NCBI GenBank assembly: GCA_028285645.1
Contig: JANQOV010000068.1
Coordinates: 24,733-88,732, forward strand
Origin: Hyphococcus sp.
Lineage (GTDB): Bacteria > Pseudomonadota > Alphaproteobacteria > Caulobacterales > Parvularculaceae
DNA: 64,000 nucleotides
Direction: 5' to 3'
The first letter of the stretch is position 1. Each line of letters begins with the position of its first letter. The notes beneath the pieces were generated by a model. That model saw only the letters and a list, made by a program, of their open reading frames with translations, made no database searches and was not told the origin of the DNA. Of the stretch, positions 8,927 to 22,053 are shown piece after piece. A program made the position numbers and the translations under genes.

Positions 8927-10816
8927 ATGGGTTTCATGGGTCAGCTACGCGCATATCGAAAGAAAAAGCAGGGTCGCCGCCGCACCGCAGCGAAGCCCCT
9001 GCCGCTTCCCATGCGTATTATCGCAAATGTCGGCGTTTTTTGTCTCATGCTGTTGATTGGCCTGACGGCGCTTACGGCTCACTATGCGCGCGATCTCCCG
9101 GACACGCGAAGTCTGTGGCGCAACGACGACGCCAGGCGCATCACCTTGTTGTCGCAGGATGGCGCGCCGATCTCCATGCATGGCGCTTCTTCGGGCGAGC
9201 CGGTGCGGCTTGCAGAGCTCCCGCCGCATGTGAGCGCTGCGGTGCTCGCTGTTGAGGACAGAAATTTCTATCATCACGCGGGCTTTAACCTTCTGTCGAT
9301 CGGCCGCGCCATGCTCGTCAATGCGAAAGACGGCGCTGTTCGTCAGGGCGGCTCGACGATTACCCAGCAACTGGCCAAAAACCTGTTTTTGAATTCAGAC
9401 CGCACCATGAAGCGAAAGGCGCAAGAACTGTTGCTCGCCTTGTGGCTGGAACGGAAATTCACCAAGGATGAAATTCTCACGCTCTATCTTAACCGGGTCT
9501 ATTTCGGCGCCGGCGCTTACGGGATCGACGCAGCGAGCTATCGTTATTTTGACAAGTCAGCGCGCGGGCTTTCCGTGGGCGAAGCGGCGGTGCTCGCCGG
9601 CTTGTTGAAAGCGCCGTCGCGGCTTGCGCCTAACACCAACCCGCAAACCGCCGGACGCCGCGCGCGCCTGGTGATCGATCAGATGGTCGAGACTGGCGCG
9701 CTAACGCCTGAACAAGCGGTGCGCTGGATTGCCGAGCCGGTGCGATTGCGCGCCGAACCGCCCAATGCGGCACCTTATTTTGTCGATCATGTAATGCGTG
9801 AAGTTGATCGGCTTGCTGGCGAAGTGGATGCGGATTTGGTCGTGCGGACGACCTTTGACCGTGCGGCGCAAGAGGCTGCGGACACAGGACTGATCGCCGG
9901 TCTGTCGCAAGATGCAGCGCTCCTCAACGACGCTCAGGCGGCGGTCGTCATACTCGACCAAGAGGGCGCTGTCCGCGCCATGATTGGTGGGCGCGATTAT
10001 CGAGAAAGCCAGTTTAATCGCGCTGCACAGGCGCGCCGCCAGCCAGGCTCTGCATTCAAGCCGATTGTTTATCTTGCTGCTGTTAAGCGGGGCGCACGAT
10101 CAGATGACATTGTGCTGGATGCGCCGCTGACGATTGGCGAATGGTCGCCGCAAAATTATCGCCAGAAATATTTCGGCGAAGTGACGTTGCGGGAATCCCT
10201 GGCGCGATCGCTGAACAGCGCCGCCATTCGCGTTCAGGAGGCAACTGGCCGCGCCCATGTGCGCGCCACCGCAAATGCATTGGGCTTAACGGGACCGCTC
10301 AACCAGGGGCCGGCGCTTGCGCTTGGCGTTGATGCTATATCACCGCTTGAACTCGCGGGCGCTTATGCCGCGTTTGCAAATGGCGGCTATCGCGTCGAGC
10401 CGTTTTGCATCTTATCAATCGAGACCAGCGACGGGGCCGTAGTCTATCGGTCCACAGGTTCGATCAGAGACCATGCGGCATCGACGACGGAAATCGCTGA
10501 ACTGAATATGATGCTGAACGCCGTGACCGCGTGGGGCAGCGGTCAGGCGGCGCGTCTTGAAGGCCGTATGGTCTATGGAAAAACCGGCACTACCCAAAAC
10601 AGCCGCGACGCCTGGTTTGCCGGACATGCGGAAGGGCTGACCACGGTTGTCTGGCTCGGAAAAGACGACAATGCGCCGATGTTAGGCGTTGCGGGAGCAG
10701 GGGCGCCGGCGATTATCTGGCGCGAAGTGATGGCGCGCGCCCTGCCGCCGGCCTGGGTTTCATCCCTGAGCGGCGCCGACGGGGCTTTGCTGGAACTGAC
10801 GCAACCGGGCGGCTGA
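8927..10816 (+). CDS. PBP1A-type penicillin-binding protein (transglycosylase/transpeptidase)
   Basis: GT51 motifs EDRNFYHHAGFN and GGSTITQQLAKNLFL; transpeptidase SAFKP and KTGTTQNSRDAWF. Confidence 0.93.
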   Translation: MGFMGQLRAYRKKKQGRRRTAAKPLPLPMRIIANVGVFCLMLLIGLTALTAHYARDLPDTRSLWRNDDARRITLLSQDGAPISMHGASSGEPVRLAELPPHVSAAVLAVEDRNFYHHAGFNLLSIGRAMLVNAKDGAVRQGGSTITQQLAKNLFLNSDRTMKRKAQELLLALWLERKFTKDEILTLYLNRVYFGAGAYGIDAASYRYFDKSARGLSVGEAAVLAGLLKAPSRLAPNTNPQTAGRRARLVIDQMVETGALTPEQAVRWIAEPVRLRAEPPNAAPYFVDHVMREVDRLAGEVDADLVVRTTFDRAAQEAADTGLIAGLSQDAALLNDAQAAVVILDQEGAVRAMIGGRDYRESQFNRAAQARRQPGSAFKPIVYLAAVKRGARSDDIVLDAPLTIGEWSPQNYRQKYFGEVTLRESLARSLNSAAIRVQEATGRAHVRATANALGLTGPLNQGPALALGVDAISPLELAGAYAAFANGGYRVEPFCILSIETSDGAVVYRSTGSIRDHAASTTEIAELNMMLNAVTAWGSGQAARLEGRMVYGKTGTTQNSRDAWFAGHAEGLTTVVWLGKDDNAPMLGVAGAGAPAIIWREVMARALPPAWVSSLSGADGALLELTQPGG

Positions 10817-10861
10817 ACGCGTCCTTGCATCGGAAAACTTGTTTATGGCGGAGGCGGCGTC

Positions 10862-11587
10862 CTAAGCGGCGACGCCGTAGGCAAACAGTCCCGGACCTTC
10901 TGATTTCAGCCAGTTCGCGGCGGCGCGTGGATCGACCCCGAGGTTTTTCAGGTCGCGCCAATAGGTCTTGGAGTGGTTCAAATGCACGAGATGCACGCAT
11001 TCATGGGCCGCCACATAGTCCAAAATCCAGGGCGGCGCCAAAATCAGGCGCCAAGAAAAAGACAACACGCCGTCAGACGAACATGATCCCCAGCGCGTCT
11101 GGGTGTCGCGAATGCGCAGCGCCGTGCGGTGTTTGCCGATGCGTGCGCTGTAGTGATCGACCCGCTCTGTTATCGCAGCACGCGCCTCACGCTTCAGCCA
11201 TTCGCACAGCCGGCGGTTTAAGTGCGCCGCATCGCCGCCGACAATGACGTGCGGCTCAGGCCTGTCAACATATCGTACCGGCGCCCGCGGACCACCCGCT
11301 TGGATGATCCGGCATTCGACGCCTCGATATGGAAACTTCATGGACTCCCGGAAAGGTTTAGCCCGCAGCTTTTCGTCGAGCTGCGTTTCAATCCACGACG
11401 CGCTTTCCTTTGCGAAAGCAATTGCTTCCGGCAGGGCGCGTTTCGACGGCGCGGTGACACAGATTTCCCCAGCCACTGCGTCAACCTTGATGATGAGTTT
11501 TTTCGCCCGGCGGTTGACGCGCGCCACCAGCGGCGCCGTTCGGTTGCCGAGATTGATTTCAGAACGCAGGATGTGGTCTATCGACAT
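10862..11587 (-). CDS. YgjP-like (DUF45) M48-type metallopeptidase
   Basis: RWGSCSSDGVLSFSWRLILAPPWILDYVAAHECVHLVHLNHSKTYW (HExxH-like zinc motif). Confidence 0.88.
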   Translation of the reverse strand: MSIDHILRSEINLGNRTAPLVARVNRRAKKLIIKVDAVAGEICVTAPSKRALPEAIAFAKESASWIETQLDEKLRAKPFRESMKFPYRGVECRIIQAGGPRAPVRYVDRPEPHVIVGGDAAHLNRRLCEWLKREARAAITERVDHYSARIGKHRTALRIRDTQTRWGSCSSDGVLSFSWRLILAPPWILDYVAAHECVHLVHLNHSKTYWRDLKNLGVDPRAAANWLKSEGPGLFAYGVAA

Positions 11588-11670
11588 GAGTCTCGATAAC
11601 GAAAGTAGCGTATGTATCCTCGCTGGTTCGGGATTTAAGGCAAGGCTTGATTTTCTTGGGGACGGTCACC

Positions 11671-14388
11671 ATGGATGGCTCGCAAGGCGCGCCGACAAAA
11701 ATAAAAAAACCGTCAACCGGCGGCGCCACATCGACGCCGATGATGCGGCAATATCTGGCGATCAAGGAGCAAGCGGGCGACGCGCTCCTGTTCTATCGCA
11801 TGGGCGACTTTTACGAATTGTTTTTTGACGACGCGATCAAGGCGTCGCAAGCGCTCGACATCACGCTGACCAAACGCGGCAAGCATGGCGACGACGACAT
11901 CCCCATGTGCGGCGTGCCGTTTCATGCTTACGAGTCTTATCTCGCCAAGCTGATTAAGGCGGGCTTTAAGGTCGCGATTTGCGAGCAGATGGAAGATCCT
12001 GCGGAAGCCAAGAAGCGCGGCTCGAAATCTGTCGTGCGTCGGGATATCGTCCGCACCGTAACCCCCGGCACTATTACTGAAGACACGCTCCTTGATGCGC
12101 GCGCCAATAACTTCCTCGGCGCCGTTGCGATCATGGCGGATGGCGAAGAAATTTCTATCGCCTGGGCTGATGTTTCAACCGGCGAACTCTGGGTGCGGCC
12201 GACTTCGAAAGAAAAACTGCGCGGTGAGATTGCCGCATTGGGTTTGCGTGAAATTGTTGCGCCGGATGCTGACGATCGGTTCACCGAAATCATTGCGGAG
12301 ATCGAGCCTGGCGTTTCTATCACGCGTCAGCCGCTGACGACCTTCAGTTCAACACAAGGCAGCCGCCGACTTGAAGACGCCTTTGGCGTTCAATCGCTTG
12401 ACGCATTCGGGGCGTTTACGCGCGCTGATTGCGGGGCCCTGGGCGCGCTCCTTGCCTATATTGCATTAACGCAAGTTGGGCGCATGCCAGCCTTGCGCAG
12501 CCCGCGCCGATCTGAAGCTGGCGAGGCAATGATCATTGATGCGGTGACCCGCGCATCGCTTGAATTGTTGACCGCGCAAACCGGCGGGCGAAAAGGCTCA
12601 TTACTTTGGGCGATCGACCGCACCGTCACCGGCGCTGGCGCAAGGACGCTTGCGGCGCGCCTTTCGGCCCCGCTGACAAATGTCGACGCGATTAATCAGC
12701 GTTATGATGAAGTCGATTATTTTCTCGCTACAAATGAAATACGCAGGCAAGCAAGAGAGCGGCTCGCCAAAGCGCCGGACCTGGCGCGGGCGTTGTCGCG
12801 ATTGTCTTTAGGGCGGGGCGGTCCGCGCGATCTTGGCGCCGTTCGAGATGCGTTGATGGCGGGGCGCGAATTGGCGCGCCTTGTCAATGAACATAAATCC
12901 CTCTCAACACCGCCGCAAAATTTACGCGACGCGCTCGCCGCAATTGAGGGCGCAGAAGGCGAAGGCTTTGCCGGGCTCATCCGCGAACTGAAAACGGCGT
13001 TAACGCCCGAGGCGCCGCTATTGGCGCGCGATGGCGGCTTTATCGCGAAGGATTACGATCCGGGTCTTGATCAGGCGCGGCTGTTGCGTGACGAAAGCCG
13101 CCGCGTCATCGCGGGTCTTGAATCGAAATATCGTGATGAGACTGGCGTCAAACCGCTGAAGGTCAAGCACAATAATGTGCTGGGCTATTTTGTTGAAACG
13201 CCGCCTTCCCATGGCGACAAGCTTATGGCGCCGCCCCATGAGAGCACGTTCATTCATCGGCAAACGCTTGCGAGTGCCGTGCGGTTCACGACGCCGGAAC
13301 TTGCAGACCTCGACGCAAAGATCGCAAGGGCGCGCGACGAAGCGCTGGCGCGGGAATTGAAGCTCTTTGATCAACTCGTTGCCATGGTGCTGGAGGAGCA
13401 ACAGGCCTTAAGCGCAGCGGCGGACGCGCTGGCGGCGATCGATGTCGCTGCTGCGCTCGCGGAACTGGCGGGACAAGCCGATTATATGCGGCCGACCGTT
13501 TCCGATACCCGTGACTTTGAGATTGAAGGCGGCCGCCATCCGGTTGTTGAAAAAGCGCTGCAGGCGGCCGGCGAAGCGGAGTTCATCGCCAATGATTGCC
13601 GCCTGAGCGAAGCCGGGGAAACGCGGCTGTGGCTGATCACTGGTCCCAATATGGCGGGTAAATCAACATTCCTTCGCCAGAACGCGCTCGTCGCCATCCT
13701 CGCGCAGGCGGGCGCGTTTGTTCCTGCGAAGTCAGCGCATATTGGCGTAATTGATCGCGTCTTTTCGCGGGTTGGCGCCTCGGATGATTTGGCGAAAGGT
13801 CGCTCGACCTTCATGGTTGAAATGGTCGAGACGGCGGCGATACTTAATCAGGCGACGGATCGATCGCTGGTCGTACTCGATGAAATCGGTCGCGGCACGT
13901 CAACTTTTGACGGGTTATCGATCGCCTGGGCGGCGGTCGAACGCTTGCATGACGCAATTGGCTGCCGCGGCTTGTTCGCCACCCACTATCATGAATTAAC
14001 AGCGCTTGAAGGACAGCTGCCGCGTCTCGTCAATATGTCCATGAAGGTTCGGGAATGGAAGAGCGAAGTCATCTTCCTGCATGAGATCGCCGCCGGTCCC
14101 GCTGATCGGTCTTATGGTGTTGCGGTCGCACGGCTTGCGGGTTTGCCTCAGGCTGTTGTCGAACGCGCGGAAACTCTGTTGGCGATGCTTGAAGCGCAAA
14201 AGAGCGCCGGCGGCGGGCTTGACGAGCTGCCGCTGTTTGCGGCGACTGCGCCGACAAAACCAGATGAAGACCCGGCACCGGATGACGCGATCATGCAAGC
14301 GCTTGACGCCGTCGATCCCGACGCGTTGACGCCGCGGGAAGCGCTGGAAGCGCTTTATCACCTGAAATCGCTGACAAAATCAGCATGA
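11671..14388 (+). CDS. mutS: DNA mismatch repair protein MutS
   Basis: [15 protein letters not shown]; Walker [32 protein letters not shown]. Confidence 0.98.
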   Translation: MDGSQGAPTKIKKPSTGGATSTPMMRQYLAIKEQAGDALLFYRMGDFYELFFDDAIKASQALDITLTKRGKHGDDDIPMCGVPFHAYESYLAKLIKAGFKVAICEQMEDPAEAKKRGSKSVVRRDIVRTVTPGTITEDTLLDARANNFLGAVAIMADGEEISIAWADVSTGELWVRPTSKEKLRGEIAALGLREIVAPDADDRFTEIIAEIEPGVSITRQPLTTFSSTQGSRRLEDAFGVQSLDAFGAFTRADCGALGALLAYIALTQVGRMPALRSPRRSEAGEAMIIDAVTRASLELLTAQTGGRKGSLLWAIDRTVTGAGARTLAARLSAPLTNVDAINQRYDEVDYFLATNEIRRQARERLAKAPDLARALSRLSLGRGGPRDLGAVRDALMAGRELARLVNEHKSLSTPPQNLRDALAAIEGAEGEGFAGLIRELKTALTPEAPLLARDGGFIAKDYDPGLDQARLLRDESRRVIAGLESKYRDETGVKPLKVKHNNVLGYFVETPPSHGDKLMAPPHESTFIHRQTLASAVRFTTPELADLDAKIARARDEALARELKLFDQLVAMVLEEQQALSAAADALAAIDVAAALAELAGQADYMRPTVSDTRDFEIEGGRHPVVEKALQAAGEAEFIANDCRLSEAGETRLWLITGPNMAGKSTFLRQNALVAILAQAGAFVPAKSAHIGVIDRVFSRVGASDDLAKGRSTFMVEMVETAAILNQATDRSLVVLDEIGRGTSTFDGLSIAWAAVERLHDAIGCRGLFATHYHELTALEGQLPRLVNMSMKVREWKSEVIFLHEIAAGPADRSYGVAVARLAGLPQAVVERAETLLAMLEAQKSAGGGLDELPLFAATAPTKPDEDPAPDDAIMQALDAVDPDALTPREALEALYHLKSLTKSA

Positions 14389-17093
14389 CAACCCGCAAAA
14401 AAACCAGCGAGAACGAAAAACCTGCGGATCAGTTTGCTGAGGCGATTTCGAGCGCGTTTGCAAAGGAGCAGGCGGGTCAGGCCTACGGGCTGGTTGGCCA
14501 GGCCATCAAGAAAAATCTCGATGCGCAGTGCGAAGAAACCCTCAAAAACTTTGCCAGGGGCGATCGCATTTCCGCCCGTCTTTCAGAAGCCGTGGATGTT
14601 GTCCTCAAGACGCTGTTTGCGGCGATCGGCGAGGAGGGCGCTGTCGCGATCTGCGCGGTCGGGGGTTATGGACGTGCGGAGCTGGCTCCCTTTTCCGATA
14701 TCGATCTGTTGTTTTTGCATGAAAGCGGATCGGTCGACCAGGCGACGTCGATCTTAAATGCGATTCTCTATCCGCTCTGGGATTCCGGCCGCAAGATCGG
14801 CCATTCAGTGCATACGCCGCAATCGGCCGTCGCTTTTGCCCGCGAGGATATGGTCGGGCGCACGGCGTTTCTCGACGCGAGGTTTATCTGCGGCGACGCT
14901 GCATTGTTTGAGGATTTCGAAAAGCGGTACGATAAGCTCCGTAAAAAGACGAAACCGCAATTTGTCAAAGCAAAGCTCGACGAACAGGCGGCGCGCCAGA
15001 CCAAAGCAGGCGAGACCCGCTATATCACAGAGCCGGACATCAAAGAGGGCAAGGGCGGCCTAAGGGACCTGCAGACCATTCGCTGGATATACAAATATGT
15101 TTATGGCGGCGAAGTCGAAAACAGTGAGACCATCGCGAAAGTCATGAACGAAGCTGAGCGGCGGGACTTGCGCAAGGCGGAGCGGTTTTTGTGGGCGGTG
15201 CGCGCGCATATGCATGATTTGAAGGGGCGCGCCGAAGAGCGGTTGAGTTTTGATATGCAGCCGGCGGTGGCGGCGCGACTTGGTTATTCCGACCGGTCAG
15301 ACATGACCGCCGCCGAACGTCTGATGAAGCATTACTTTCTTACGAGCGTCGATGTCGGGCGGTTAACGCGGGTTCTTTGCGCGAAGTTGGAAGAGGAACG
15401 CGCCAAACGCTTGCCAAGGTTGCCCAAAGGTCTGCCGCGCAAGTTGCAGAAAGACGAAGCCGCCGGCAAACCGAACCTCAAGCTTCGCAATGGCCGGCTT
15501 GATTTTGAAAGCGCAGCGCGCGCCCGCCGGCAGCAGCGGGATTTATTCCGCTTGTTCCGCGCGTTTTCCAAAGAACCGAAATTCGACTTTCACCCAAAGG
15601 CTCTGGCGCTGGTCTCTGAAGCCTTGCCCCGCGTGACGTCAGATGTTCGTCGCGACCCGGTCGTGGCAAAGTTGTTTATGGCCATCCTTGCAGATTCAGC
15701 CGCGCCCGAGCGGACGCTGCGCATCATGGCAGAAACTGGATTGCTTGGAAAATACATCCCGGCGTTCGGGTCGATTGTCGGGCGTATTCAATATGGGCTC
15801 TATCGTCAGTTTACGATCGATGAGCATGTTTTGCGATCGGTTTCCTATGTGGATGACATCGCGAAGGGCGTGCTCAAAAAAGACCACCCGATCGCAAGTA
15901 GCATCCTTCAGGATACAGATAATATAGTTGTGTTCTATATTGCGGTGCTGCTGCACCAGTCGGGCTGGTCGCTCAAAGAAAACACGCCTGAATCCGTTGA
16001 GCGTCTGGTCATCCGGGTCGCCGGGCGCTTGGGGCTCGACGCAGATCAGGCAAAGCTTGTTGGATGGGCGTGCGCCCGTCACCTCTTGATGGTGCGCACA
16101 ACCGAGCGCCGTAATCTCACTGAAGTGAGAGCGATTGCGAATTTTGCCGAAAGCGTCGGCGACCGCGACCGTCTCGACCTACTGCTCGTGCTGTCGGTCT
16201 GTTATCTCCGCATTGTCGGCCAACATTCATGGGACGAATTTGCCAAGCGGCAATTGACGGAACTGTATGGCGCGAGCGCTGCATGGATGTCCGGCGGCGA
16301 AGTTGCGCTCGAAAAGCGCGCCGCCAAGCGCTTTGAGGCAGTGCGTGCGGAAACGGAATCTCGCCTTGCAGGGTGGGCCAAGAAAGACAGAGAAAGAGCG
16401 TTGTCGCGGATTACCGACACAATGCTGCGCTGTGTCGAGCCTGATCTCATCGTTCGCTTTGCAACGCTTATGAAGGCGGCGGAAGAAGACAAGACCGATG
16501 CCGCGGTGACGGTGACGCCGCGCGATTATGATCTTGAAGCGATTATCTACGCCAAAGACAGAATAGGTCTCTTGGGGGACTTGGCCGGCGCCTGCGCCGC
16601 CGCTGGCGTCAGCGTCAGATCGGTGCAGGCGTTGACGCTTGACGACAATATGGCGATCGACGTGTTCGTGTTGCAATCGCCTGACGGAACGCCGCTTGAT
16701 GATCCTGAAAAAATCGCCAGCGTTCACAAAAAACTCCTGCAGGCGGCGCGCAAGGCGCCGGAAAAGCCCTTGTTCTTAAAAAGGCGGTTTGGCGATCGCC
16801 GTGAAATCTTTGATGTTGAGCCGGCGGTCTGGATTGATGACGAGGCGTCTGACGAATGCGTTGTCATTGAAGCGGAAGGGCTTGATCGGCCGGGGCTGCT
16901 CCATGAACTTGCGTCAGCGTTTACCGACTTGAAGCTGACGATTTCCTCCGCCCATATCGCCACCTATGGGGAGCGCGCGGTCGACGCCTTTTATCTTAAC
17001 GAGGCTGATGGCGCCGCCGTCAAAGGTGCGCGGCGTCTTAAGCGAATTGAAAGCCGGCTCCTTAAGGTTCTCGCCTCTGGCGGCGACGCATAA
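14385..17093 (+). CDS. glnD: bifunctional [protein-PII] uridylyltransferase/uridylyl-removing enzyme
   Basis: [21 protein letters not shown] nucleotidyltransferase motif, HD domain, C-terminal ACT domains; starts overlapping the mutS stop. Confidence 0.97.
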   Translation: MTTRKKTSENEKPADQFAEAISSAFAKEQAGQAYGLVGQAIKKNLDAQCEETLKNFARGDRISARLSEAVDVVLKTLFAAIGEEGAVAICAVGGYGRAELAPFSDIDLLFLHESGSVDQATSILNAILYPLWDSGRKIGHSVHTPQSAVAFAREDMVGRTAFLDARFICGDAALFEDFEKRYDKLRKKTKPQFVKAKLDEQAARQTKAGETRYITEPDIKEGKGGLRDLQTIRWIYKYVYGGEVENSETIAKVMNEAERRDLRKAERFLWAVRAHMHDLKGRAEERLSFDMQPAVAARLGYSDRSDMTAAERLMKHYFLTSVDVGRLTRVLCAKLEEERAKRLPRLPKGLPRKLQKDEAAGKPNLKLRNGRLDFESAARARRQQRDLFRLFRAFSKEPKFDFHPKALALVSEALPRVTSDVRRDPVVAKLFMAILADSAAPERTLRIMAETGLLGKYIPAFGSIVGRIQYGLYRQFTIDEHVLRSVSYVDDIAKGVLKKDHPIASSILQDTDNIVVFYIAVLLHQSGWSLKENTPESVERLVIRVAGRLGLDADQAKLVGWACARHLLMVRTTERRNLTEVRAIANFAESVGDRDRLDLLLVLSVCYLRIVGQHSWDEFAKRQLTELYGASAAWMSGGEVALEKRAAKRFEAVRAETESRLAGWAKKDRERALSRITDTMLRCVEPDLIVRFATLMKAAEEDKTDAAVTVTPRDYDLEAIIYAKDRIGLLGDLAGACAAAGVSVRSVQALTLDDNMAIDVFVLQSPDGTPLDDPEKIASVHKKLLQAARKAPEKPLFLKRRFGDRREIFDVEPAVWIDDEASDECVVIEAEGLDRPGLLHELASAFTDLKLTISSAHIATYGERAVDAFYLNEADGAAVKGARRLKRIESRLLKVLASGGDA

Positions 17094-17156
17094 ACACCTT
17101 TATCGGTCACGAATCCGGCGCAAAAACGCCTCCTAAGTTGTTTAGGAACGAAGACG

Positions 17157-18761
17157 TTGAGCAATAACGTGTTCAAATCTCTGGCGACCGTAAGCGGCAT
17201 GACCATGCTCAGCCGCATTTTGGGGTTTGTGCGTCAAATATTGATCGCCGGCGTCATCGGCGCTGGCGGCAATCCGGTAGCAGACGCTTTTTGGGCTGCG
17301 TTTCGTCTGCCGAATATGTTTCGGCGGTTGTTTGCAGAGGGCGCGTTTCATGCCGCCTTCATTCCCCTCTTTCAGGGCAAACAGGTAAACGAAGGCGAGG
17401 CAGCGGCTAAAAAATTCGCCGAAGAAGTTTTAACGGCGCTGGTCTTTATCCTGACGCTCTTCACCGCGCTGGTTGAAATCGCGGCGCCGCTTTTTGTCTT
17501 CATGATCGCTTCGGGATTTCAGGACGATCCGGAGAAATTCTCGCTGACAACGCTCTATGCGCGGATCATGTTTCCGTATTTGATGTTGATGTCGCTGGTC
17601 GGCTTGTTGAGCGGCGTCTTAAATTCCGTTGGCCGTTTTGCGGCGTCGGCCGGCGCGCCACTGGCGCTCAACATTTGTCTGATCACCGCGATCCTCATCT
17701 TCGCCGATGCTGAAACGGAAGTGACCGGCATGGCGGCGGCCTGGGCCGTCTTTGCCGGCGGCGTTGTGCAACTGGCGATCCTCGCTTATGGCGCAGCGCG
17801 TCAGGGCTATTGGCTGAAACTGCGCATGCCGCGGCTGACGCCGGATGTGAAGCGTTTGTTCATTCTCGGCGCGCCGGGTTTCATCAGCGCCGGCGCTATT
17901 CAGATCAATCTGATCATCGGCACCAATATCGCGAGCCAGGAGCCGGGCGCTGTTTCCTGGTTGATGAACGCCGACCAGCTTTATCAATTGCCCTTGGCGG
18001 TGATCGGCATTGCGCTGGCGGTGGTGTTGTTGCCGATGTTGTCGCGGCGCGTGAAAGAGGGCGATGAAGTTGGCGCGGCGCGGGCGATTAACCGTTCGCT
18101 CGAAATTGCCGCGCTGTTGTGTTTCCCGGCGGCAGTCGCGTTCATCATAATCGGCGCGCCCATATGCGATGCGTTGTTTCGCGGCCTCGCCAGCGACGCG
18201 CTTTCGCTATTCGGTTCCAGCGGTTCTAAATTTACAGCGCACGATGTTGAGATGACGGGCGCGGCCTTAGCGATCTTCGGCTGGGGATTGCCGGCCTTTG
18301 TCTGGCATAAAATCTTTTCACCGGCGTTTTTTGCGCGCGAGGATACGCGAACGCCCATGAACTATGCGCTGATTGCGATCGCTGTGAATACGGGCCTCGC
18401 GCTCGCGCTGTTTCCTTTTTACGGATTTTTGAGTGTTGCCTTCGCAACCGTCGTTGCAACCTGGTTGCAGGTCGGCTTGCTGGCCCACAAGCTTTATAGG
18501 CGCGGGCAATTCAAGCCGAGCAGGCGTCTTGCGGAACGGCTGGTTAGAATTCTCGCGGCCGCGATCGGCCTCGGCGTTTATCTTCACTTTGTCATACAGT
18601 ATACGGATGTCATTGCCGACATTTTCTGGGATCGGACCTGGATCAGCGTGCTAGCGATTTCCGCCTGCGGGGTTGCGGTCTATGGGGCGTTCGCCTTTTT
18701 GCTTGGCGCCGCGCGGATCGACGACTACAAGACGCTGTTCAAGGGCAAGGCGCAGTCTTGA
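17157..18761 (+). CDS. murJ: lipid II flippase MurJ (MviN)
   Basis: TMLSRILGFVRQILIAGVIGAGGNPVADAFWAAFRLPNMFRRLFAEGAFHAAFIPLF; TTG start. Confidence 0.96.
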   Translation: MSNNVFKSLATVSGMTMLSRILGFVRQILIAGVIGAGGNPVADAFWAAFRLPNMFRRLFAEGAFHAAFIPLFQGKQVNEGEAAAKKFAEEVLTALVFILTLFTALVEIAAPLFVFMIASGFQDDPEKFSLTTLYARIMFPYLMLMSLVGLLSGVLNSVGRFAASAGAPLALNICLITAILIFADAETEVTGMAAAWAVFAGGVVQLAILAYGAARQGYWLKLRMPRLTPDVKRLFILGAPGFISAGAIQINLIIGTNIASQEPGAVSWLMNADQLYQLPLAVIGIALAVVLLPMLSRRVKEGDEVGAARAINRSLEIAALLCFPAAVAFIIIGAPICDALFRGLASDALSLFGSSGSKFTAHDVEMTGAALAIFGWGLPAFVWHKIFSPAFFAREDTRTPMNYALIAIAVNTGLALALFPFYGFLSVAFATVVATWLQVGLLAHKLYRRGQFKPSRRLAERLVRILAAAIGLGVYLHFVIQYTDVIADIFWDRTWISVLAISACGVAVYGAFAFLLGAARIDDYKTLFKGKAQS

Positions 18762-18811
18762 AAACCCGCGTTGTCTCCTGCAAGGACGAGTAACTCTCGA
18801 AAGCGAGCCGA

Positions 18812-19828
18812 ATGACTGACTATTCCGGACCGATGCGCGTGCTTTCCGGCATTCAACCCTCCGGCGGCATGCATCTTGGCAATTATCTCGGCGCGATCCG
18901 CAAATTTGTGGACCTGCAGTCGGAATATGAATGCTATTATTGCGTCGTTGACATGCATGCGATCACGGTCTGGCAGGACCCGCAAAAGCTGCGCGAGCAG
19001 ACTTTTCATATCGCAGCAGCATTCCTGGCGGCGGGCGTTGATCCCAAACAGGCGGCGATTTTTCATCAGTCAGGCGTGCACGCCCATGCGGAGCTTGCCT
19101 GGATTTTCAACTGCGTCGCGCGCCTTGGCTGGCTCGACCGCATGACGCAGTTCAAGGATAAGGCGGGCAAGGACAAAGAGCGCGCCTCGGTTGGACTTTA
19201 CACCTATCCGGTGCTGCAGGCGGCGGACATCCTTGTTTATAAGGCAACACATGTTCCCGTGGGCGAGGATCAGAAGCAGCACCTTGAACTGTCGCGGGAC
19301 ATTGCTGGCAAGTTCAATCACGATTTTAAAGCGGAGAATTTTTTCCCGCTGCCGGAGCCGCTGATCAAAGGACCGGGCGCGCGCATCATGTCGCTTAAAA
19401 ACGGCGAAGCGAAAATGTCGAAATCCGATCCGTCGGAAAATTCGTGCATTTTCTTGATGGACGACGCTGATGCGATCACAAAAAAGATCAAGAAGGCAAA
19501 GACTGATCCCGAGCCTTTGCCATCGGAACCTGACGGCCTTAAAGGCCGGCCCGAAGCCGCAAATCTCGTTGGCATCTATTCGGCGCTGGCGAAGAAAACC
19601 GACGCTGACGTGCTTGCAGAATATGGCGGTCAGGGCTTTGGCGTGTTCAAGCCGGCGCTTGCGGACCTCGTGGTTGAAAAGATCGCGCCGATCGGCGAAG
19701 AGATGCGCCGCCTTGAGGCTGATCACGCTTATTTGCAAACCGTCTTGAGCGAGGGCGCCGGGCAGGCGGCTTCCATCGCCGATAAGGTCGTCAAGGACGT
19801 TAAGGAAATCATAGGGTTCCTTACTTGA
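18812..19828 (+). CDS. trpS: tryptophanyl-tRNA synthetase
   Basis: [18 protein letters not shown] (HIGH-like), KMSKSDPSE (KMSKS). Confidence 0.97.
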   Translation: MTDYSGPMRVLSGIQPSGGMHLGNYLGAIRKFVDLQSEYECYYCVVDMHAITVWQDPQKLREQTFHIAAAFLAAGVDPKQAAIFHQSGVHAHAELAWIFNCVARLGWLDRMTQFKDKAGKDKERASVGLYTYPVLQAADILVYKATHVPVGEDQKQHLELSRDIAGKFNHDFKAENFFPLPEPLIKGPGARIMSLKNGEAKMSKSDPSENSCIFLMDDADAITKKIKKAKTDPEPLPSEPDGLKGRPEAANLVGIYSALAKKTDADVLAEYGGQGFGVFKPALADLVVEKIAPIGEEMRRLEADHAYLQTVLSEGAGQAASIADKVVKDVKEIIGFLT

Positions 19829-20025
19829 ATGTGCATTTTTGGCGCTGCGCTGACAGTAGCGCATCGTCATCTATCCAAAGCCTCATAAACAAAGACCTGC
19901 CTTCGTTTGGCGCCGCTGTCGTCAATGCAGCTTGGTGTTAGGGCGGGAAACGCACTCCGTTTCGGCTTTCTTAACGCCTTGCGGCAAAGGTCATTTCGAC
20001 TAGTTTGCAACTCAGGTGTGAAGTA

Positions 20026-21102
20026 ATGACGGCGAAAGTCGATAAGACCATGGCGGAAACAAAGATCGACCCAACGCTGGTCTGGCGCAAGACGCGTCCG
20101 CTGGTCTCCGTCGTGGCGCCTTGCTACAACGAAATAGAGGCGCTCGATCTATTTGTTGAGGCGGTCGCCAAGGTGTTGATGCGCGCCAATTGTCCTTATG
20201 AGCTGGTGCTTGTCGATGACGGCAGCGCTGACGGCAGCCGTGAGCGGCTCGCCCATTGGGCAAAGCAGAAAAAAGAAATCAAAGCGGTCATTTTCTCACG
20301 CAATTTTGGCAAGGAGGCGGCGCTTTCCGCTGGCCTTGAGCACGCCAAGGGCGATGTCGTCATTGTCATGGATGTCGATCTCCAGGACCCGCCGGAGTTG
20401 ATCTTGGGCTTCCTCGAAAAGTGGCGTGAGGGCTATGACGTTGTCTATGGCGAGCGTTCCGACCGACAGTCCGACAGTTTCGCCAAGCGATACACCGCCA
20501 ACAAATTCTATGACCTGTTCAACAAAATAGCCGGTGTAAAAATTCCCGAAAACACCGGCGACTTTCGCCTTATGGACCGCAAAGTTGTGGACGCGATTAA
20601 CCAGCTGCCCGAGCGCTCACGCTTTATGAAAGGATTGTTCGCTTGGGTGGGATATCGCTCAACCGGCGTTCCTTATGCGCGACCGGAGCGTTCCGCAGGC
20701 GCCAGCAAGTTTAACTATTGGCGATTGTGGAACTTCGCTATCGACGGGTTTGTGAGTTTTTCGTCAGCGCCGCTCAGAGTTTGGAGTTATGTGGGTGCGG
20801 CGGTCGCTGCATTTTCCTTCATCTACGCTTCCGTGATCATTATTAGAACGATCATTACAGGCGTCGATGTACCTGGTTACGCCTCGCTCCTGACATTCAT
20901 CCTTTTTCTTGGGGGCATACAGATTATATCGATTGGCGTCCTCGGCGAATATATTTCGCGCCTCTTCATGGAAGCAAAACAGCGCCCGATTTATCTGGTC
21001 GATGAGATTTACTCGGCTGAGACATTCGCCCCTTCGCAAGCTGAGGCCGACGAGCAAGAAAAATTCGCGTCGTCTCAGAACGTCGCGGCGAAGAGTTCCT
21101 GA
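20026..21102 (+). CDS. glycosyltransferase family 2 (polyprenyl-phosphate glycosyltransferase, GtrB-like)
   Basis: [44 protein letters not shown], two C-terminal TM segments; ATG at 20026 has a better RBS than the track start at 20005. Confidence 0.9.
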   Translation: MTAKVDKTMAETKIDPTLVWRKTRPLVSVVAPCYNEIEALDLFVEAVAKVLMRANCPYELVLVDDGSADGSRERLAHWAKQKKEIKAVIFSRNFGKEAALSAGLEHAKGDVVIVMDVDLQDPPELILGFLEKWREGYDVVYGERSDRQSDSFAKRYTANKFYDLFNKIAGVKIPENTGDFRLMDRKVVDAINQLPERSRFMKGLFAWVGYRSTGVPYARPERSAGASKFNYWRLWNFAIDGFVSFSSAPLRVWSYVGAAVAAFSFIYASVIIIRTIITGVDVPGYASLLTFILFLGGIQIISIGVLGEYISRLFMEAKQRPIYLVDEIYSAETFAPSQAEADEQEKFASSQNVAAKSS

Positions 21103-21986
21103 TTGGGACCGAAGCCGGCGCGCTTCATGCCGTCAGAGTTCCATGAAAACGCAACTTCGCCCTGGCGCGAAACGGCGATTACGCCGCCGTCGCCGCCAAG
21201 CCGCGCCACATCCTTGATGAGGCCGGCGGCCGCGTCGCGTAAATGCGATCCTTGATAACGCACGCGAGACGCCACATCCTGGGCGCCGCCTGCAAGAATG
21301 AAATATTCGCCAAGCCCCGTGCAGGAGGCGGCGACCTGTTCATCAGCCCAAGTGCCGGACCCGACAAGCGGCGTATCGCCGACACGGCCTTCGAGTTTCC
21401 CAAAGACGCCGCCGGTCGATGTTGCCGCGGCCAGGCGCCCGTTCTTGTCAAGTGCGACCGCGCCGACGGTGCCGTGACCGAGTTCCGCTTGCGTCATCTC
21501 CTCGGGCAAAACGCCAACCGGCACCACATAATACGTCTCCGGATTATCGATAAATTTAAATCCGTGGTCTCTGCAGAAATTTTCGGCGCCCCGCCCCGTC
21601 AGCATCACATGCGGCGTTTGCTCCATCACGCAGCGCGCAGCGGAAATCGGGTTCTTCAAATGTTTGACCGCAGCGATAGAGCCGGCGTGTCGTAAGATAT
21701 GGCCGCCCGGCGCCTCCCCCAGACCGCTCGCCATGATCGATGCGTCAAGCTCCGCATAACCGGCTTTGTTTGGCGGCGCGCCCTTGCCGGCAATATAGAG
21801 CCCGGAGTCTTCCATCTCGCGGACCAATTCCTCGACAACGTCGATGGCGTGTCCATCGCCGGTCAGCATTTCCCGCCCGCGCTTTGCCAGCATCAACAAA
21901 TGCTCTTCAGCTTTGGAATAATCCCGGCCGGCGCGCGCGCCGGCGCCGCCATGGATTGCAAGCGCGACAGGAGCGGGTTTTGACAT
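21075..21986 (-). CDS. isoaspartyl peptidase/L-asparaginase (Ntn-hydrolase, plant type)
   Basis: [17 protein letters not shown]; autoprocessing site [24 protein letters not shown]. Confidence 0.95.
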   Translation of the reverse strand: MSKPAPVALAIHGGAGARAGRDYSKAEEHLLMLAKRGREMLTGDGHAIDVVEELVREMEDSGLYIAGKGAPPNKAGYAELDASIMASGLGEAPGGHILRHAGSIAAVKHLKNPISAARCVMEQTPHVMLTGRGAENFCRDHGFKFIDNPETYYVVPVGVLPEEMTQAELGHGTVGAVALDKNGRLAAATSTGGVFGKLEGRVGDTPLVGSGTWADEQVAASCTGLGEYFILAGGAQDVASRVRYQGSHLRDAAAGLIKDVARLGGDGGVIAVSRQGEVAFSWNSDGMKRAGFGPNQELFAATF

Positions 21987-22053
21987 GGCGCGGTTCCTCC
22001 TTCGGCGGCGATGAAAACTTCAATCCGCCTTTAGAGGGTGCGCCGCCCAAAGG